Shown piece after piece: positions 3,932 through 5,929 of a stretch of DNA of 5,929 bases. Position 1 is the first letter of the stretch; each line of letters opens with the position of its first letter. The stretch covers positions 1 to 5,929 of the forward strand of contig CALHGI010000138.1 in assembly GCA_938029995.1 (NCBI GenBank). Reading direction: 5' to 3'. This DNA is from an uncultured cyanobacterium. Lineage in GTDB: Bacteria > Cyanobacteriota > Cyanobacteriia > Phormidesmidales > Phormidesmidaceae. Below the pieces are notes generated by a model. The model did not search any database, was not told the DNA's origin, and saw only the letters and a program-made list of their open reading frames with translations. The translations under genes and the position numbers were made by a program.

Positions 3932-5929
3932 CTACAGGGTCAGGCTCTCCCCCTCAGCATCTAGCACCTGGGCCAAAAAGGCCCATTTATCGGCCACCTC
4001 CTCAATCATCTTAGCCGTCGGTTTGCCAGCCCCGTGCCCGGCTTTGGTATCAATGCGAATCAAGACCGGATTGTCCCCCTGGTGGACCGCCTGCAGGGCC
4101 GCGGCAAACTTAAAACTATGGGCCGGTACCACCCGATCATCGTGGTCGGCCGTTGTGATGAGGGTGGCCGGATAACGGCTAGGGGTGAGATTATGGAGGG
4201 GAGAATAGGCATACAGCGCCTCAAACTCTGCTGGATTTTGCGGAGAGCCGTAGTCACTTTCCCAGGCCCAGCCGATGGTGAACTGATTAAACCGCAGCAT
4301 ATCCATCACCCCCACCGCAGGTAGGGCGGCTGCAAATAGGTCGGGGCGCTGGATCATGCAGGCTCCCACCAGCAGCCCGCCGTTGCTCCCCCCCATAATC
4401 CCCAGGTGTTCAGGCTGGGTATAGTTGTTGTCAACGAGCCATTCCGCCGCAGTAATAAAGTCGTCAAAAACGTTTTGTTTATTGAGCTTAGTCCCGGCCT
4501 CGTGCCAGGTCTCGCCATATTCTCCGCCCCCCCGCAGGTTGGCCACCGCATAGATGCCTCCCATTTCCATCCACACCAGGTTACCCACCGAGAAATTGGG
4601 GCTCAAGGAGATATTAAACCCACCATAGCCATAGAGCAGTGTTGGATTTTTTCCGTTTGGGGTGAGGCCCTTTTTGTGGGTAATAAATAGGGCCACACGG
4701 GTGCCGTCCTGGCTGGTGTAGAACACCTGCTGCGTTTCGTATTGGTTGGGGTCAAAGGCGACCTGGGCCTCACGGAACAGGCTTTGTTCTCCCGTGGCTA
4801 GGTTATAGCGGTAGATCCGACTGGGGACCGTAAAACTGGAAAATCGATAAAATGTTTCCGTGTCTTCTTTTTTGCCATCAAAGCCGTTAGCTGAGCCAAT
4901 GCCCGGCAATTCCAGGGTACGGAGGGACTGGCCCTGGAGATCAAATATTTGGATGGTGGTGTAGGCGTCCTTTAGGTAGTTGACAACAAACTGATGGTTC
5001 AGCAAACTGACTGAATCTAGGGTTTCTGCCGCCTCGGGAATAATCTCCTGGGGGTTGTTGCCCTGGCTTAGGTCTAGGGCAATGACCCGGCCTCGAGGGG
5101 CGTCTAGGTCTGTCTGAAACCAGAAGGTGGAGCCGTCGTTATCAATGAGGCCATAGGAGGCTTCAAAGTCGCTGATAAGCTCCTTCACCTGGCCGTTGGG
5201 GTCCTGGAGATCTTGATAGAAAATTAGGTTCTTACGCTCGGTGCCGCGCCACACGGAAATAATCAGATAGCGGCCATCATGGGTCACCTTCCCCTGGAAA
5301 CCCCATTCTTTCTCATCGGGGCGTTCGTACACCAGCGTATCTTCTGATTGGGGGGTGCCTAGGCGATGGTAGAAGAGTTTTTGGTAGTAGTTAACCTCTT
5401 CAAACTGAGCATCTGCGGCAGGCTCGTCGTAGCGGCTATAGAAAAAGCCCTGGTGGTCGTGGCTCCAAGCCGCCCCCGAGAACTTACTCCATTTCAGATG
5501 ATCACCGGTATCTTGCCCCGTTTCAATGGCGCGAACCCGCCATTCTAGCCAGTCTGAACCTGAGCTAGAAAGACTGTAGGCCAAGTAGCGACCATCCTCA
5601 CTGATGGCGGTACTGCCCAGGGCAACGGTGCCATCGTCGGACAGGGTATTGGGGTCCAACAGGACCACCGGCTCTGATTCTAGGGATGACTGGGTGTAGA
5701 GCACCGCCTGGTTTTGTAAACCGTCGTTCTTGTAATAAAAGTAACGCCCCCCCTGCTTAAATGGCACGCTATAGCGTTCATAATTCCAGAGTTCCGTCAG
5801 GCGCTGCCGGAGGGGGGCAACGGTGGGAAGTGTGCCCAGGTAGCCAAAGGTCACTTCGTTTTGTGCTGCACTCCAGGCCTGGGTTTCGTCGGAGTTGGGG
5901 TCTTCTAGCCAGCGGTAGGGATCGGGGAC
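3932..5929 (-). CDS. Prolyl oligopeptidase (S9A family serine peptidase), 5' end outside the window
   Basis: The enzyme cleaves short peptides on the carboxyl side of proline. 665 residues are visible, numbered here from the first codon at base 5929. The N-terminal PDPYRWLEDPNSDETQAWS (2-20) is the family's opening motif, so the frame truly continues beyond the internal GTG at 5854 and off the window; only a few dozen residues should be missing against the usual 680-710. Residues about 30-415 form the seven-bladed propeller. The alpha/beta-hydrolase domain follows, with LRGGGEYGETW (465-475). The catalytic Ser515 lies in GGSNGGLL (codon 4387-4385). Trp556 in IGWAWESDYG corresponds to the substrate-stacking Trp595 of the porcine enzyme. 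Asp597 and substrate-binding Arg599 lie in DHDDRVVP, and His632 in AGHGAGKPT. All key residues are intact, so the enzyme should be active. Whether it is cytoplasmic or exported cannot be told without the missing start. It is convergent with the zinc-ribbon gene; its promoter is outside the window. Confidence 0.97.
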   Translation of the reverse strand, partial: VPDPYRWLEDPNSDETQAWSAAQNEVTFGYLGTLPTVAPLRQRLTELWNYERYSVPFKQGGRYFYYKNDGLQNQAVLYTQSSLESEPVVLLDPNTLSDDGTVALGSTAISEDGRYLAYSLSSSGSDWLEWRVRAIETGQDTGDHLKWSKFSGAAWSHDHQGFFYSRYDEPAADAQFEEVNYYQKLFYHRLGTPQSEDTLVYERPDEKEWGFQGKVTHDGRYLIISVWRGTERKNLIFYQDLQDPNGQVKELISDFEASYGLIDNDGSTFWFQTDLDAPRGRVIALDLSQGNNPQEIIPEAAETLDSVSLLNHQFVVNYLKDAYTTIQIFDLQGQSLRTLELPGIGSANGFDGKKEDTETFYRFSSFTVPSRIYRYNLATGEQSLFREAQVAFDPNQYETQQVFYTSQDGTRVALFITHKKGLTPNGKNPTLLYGYGGFNISLSPNFSVGNLVWMEMGGIYAVANLRGGGEYGETWHEAGTKLNKQNVFDDFITAAEWLVDNNYTQPEHLGIMGGSNGGLLVGACMIQRPDLFAAALPAVGVMDMLRFNQFTIGWAWESDYGSPQNPAEFEALYAYSPLHNLTPSRYPATLITTADHDDRVVPAHSFKFAAALQAVHQGDNPVLIRIDTKAGHGAGKPTAKMIEEVADKWAFLAQVLDAEGESLTL

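Overview
The window looks like a piece of a cyanobacterial chromosome. Two exact copies of the HIP1 octamer GCGATCGC (553-560 and 1518-1525) lie inside genes, and the gene set is ordinary chromosomal material: conserved membrane proteins, a phasin-like helical protein and a prolyl oligopeptidase. I cannot fix the genus. There is no transposase, integrase, phage gene, CRISPR array, rRNA or tRNA that I can support.

Layout. Positions 1-31 may hold the first codons of a minus-strand gene running off the left edge. Next come two minus-strand genes for unrecognised integral membrane proteins, probably one operon read from about 1559 down to 111. Upstream of them, also on the minus strand, is a small phasin-like coiled-coil protein (1734-2126) with its own -10 box and its own intrinsic terminator (1632-1667), so it is probably transcribed separately. 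A gap of about 690 bases (2127-2814) carries two strong inverted repeats and no convincing gene. It separates that gene from a divergent plus-strand gene (2815-3294) for a protein resembling the 'host attachment protein' family. A second gap of about 350 bases (3295-3645) has a long hairpin, a 12-bp palindrome and a perfect 30-bp palindrome. It leads to a 62-residue zinc-ribbon protein (3646-3834, plus). That gene ends in a textbook terminator and faces the tail of a minus-strand prolyl oligopeptidase (3932 to the right edge). The peptidase gene is cut by the window: its frame continues in recognisable family sequence past the internal GTG at 5854 to base 5929.

How they work together. Apart from the two membrane proteins, nothing suggests one shared pathway. 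The peptidase is the only gene whose chemistry is certain, because its catalytic Ser, Asp and His are all present. I see no defence, toxin or biosynthetic system. The least explained features are the 30-bp palindrome before the zinc-ribbon gene, the 14-bp-arm inverted repeat upstream of the phasin-like gene, and the conserved-looking membrane pair.
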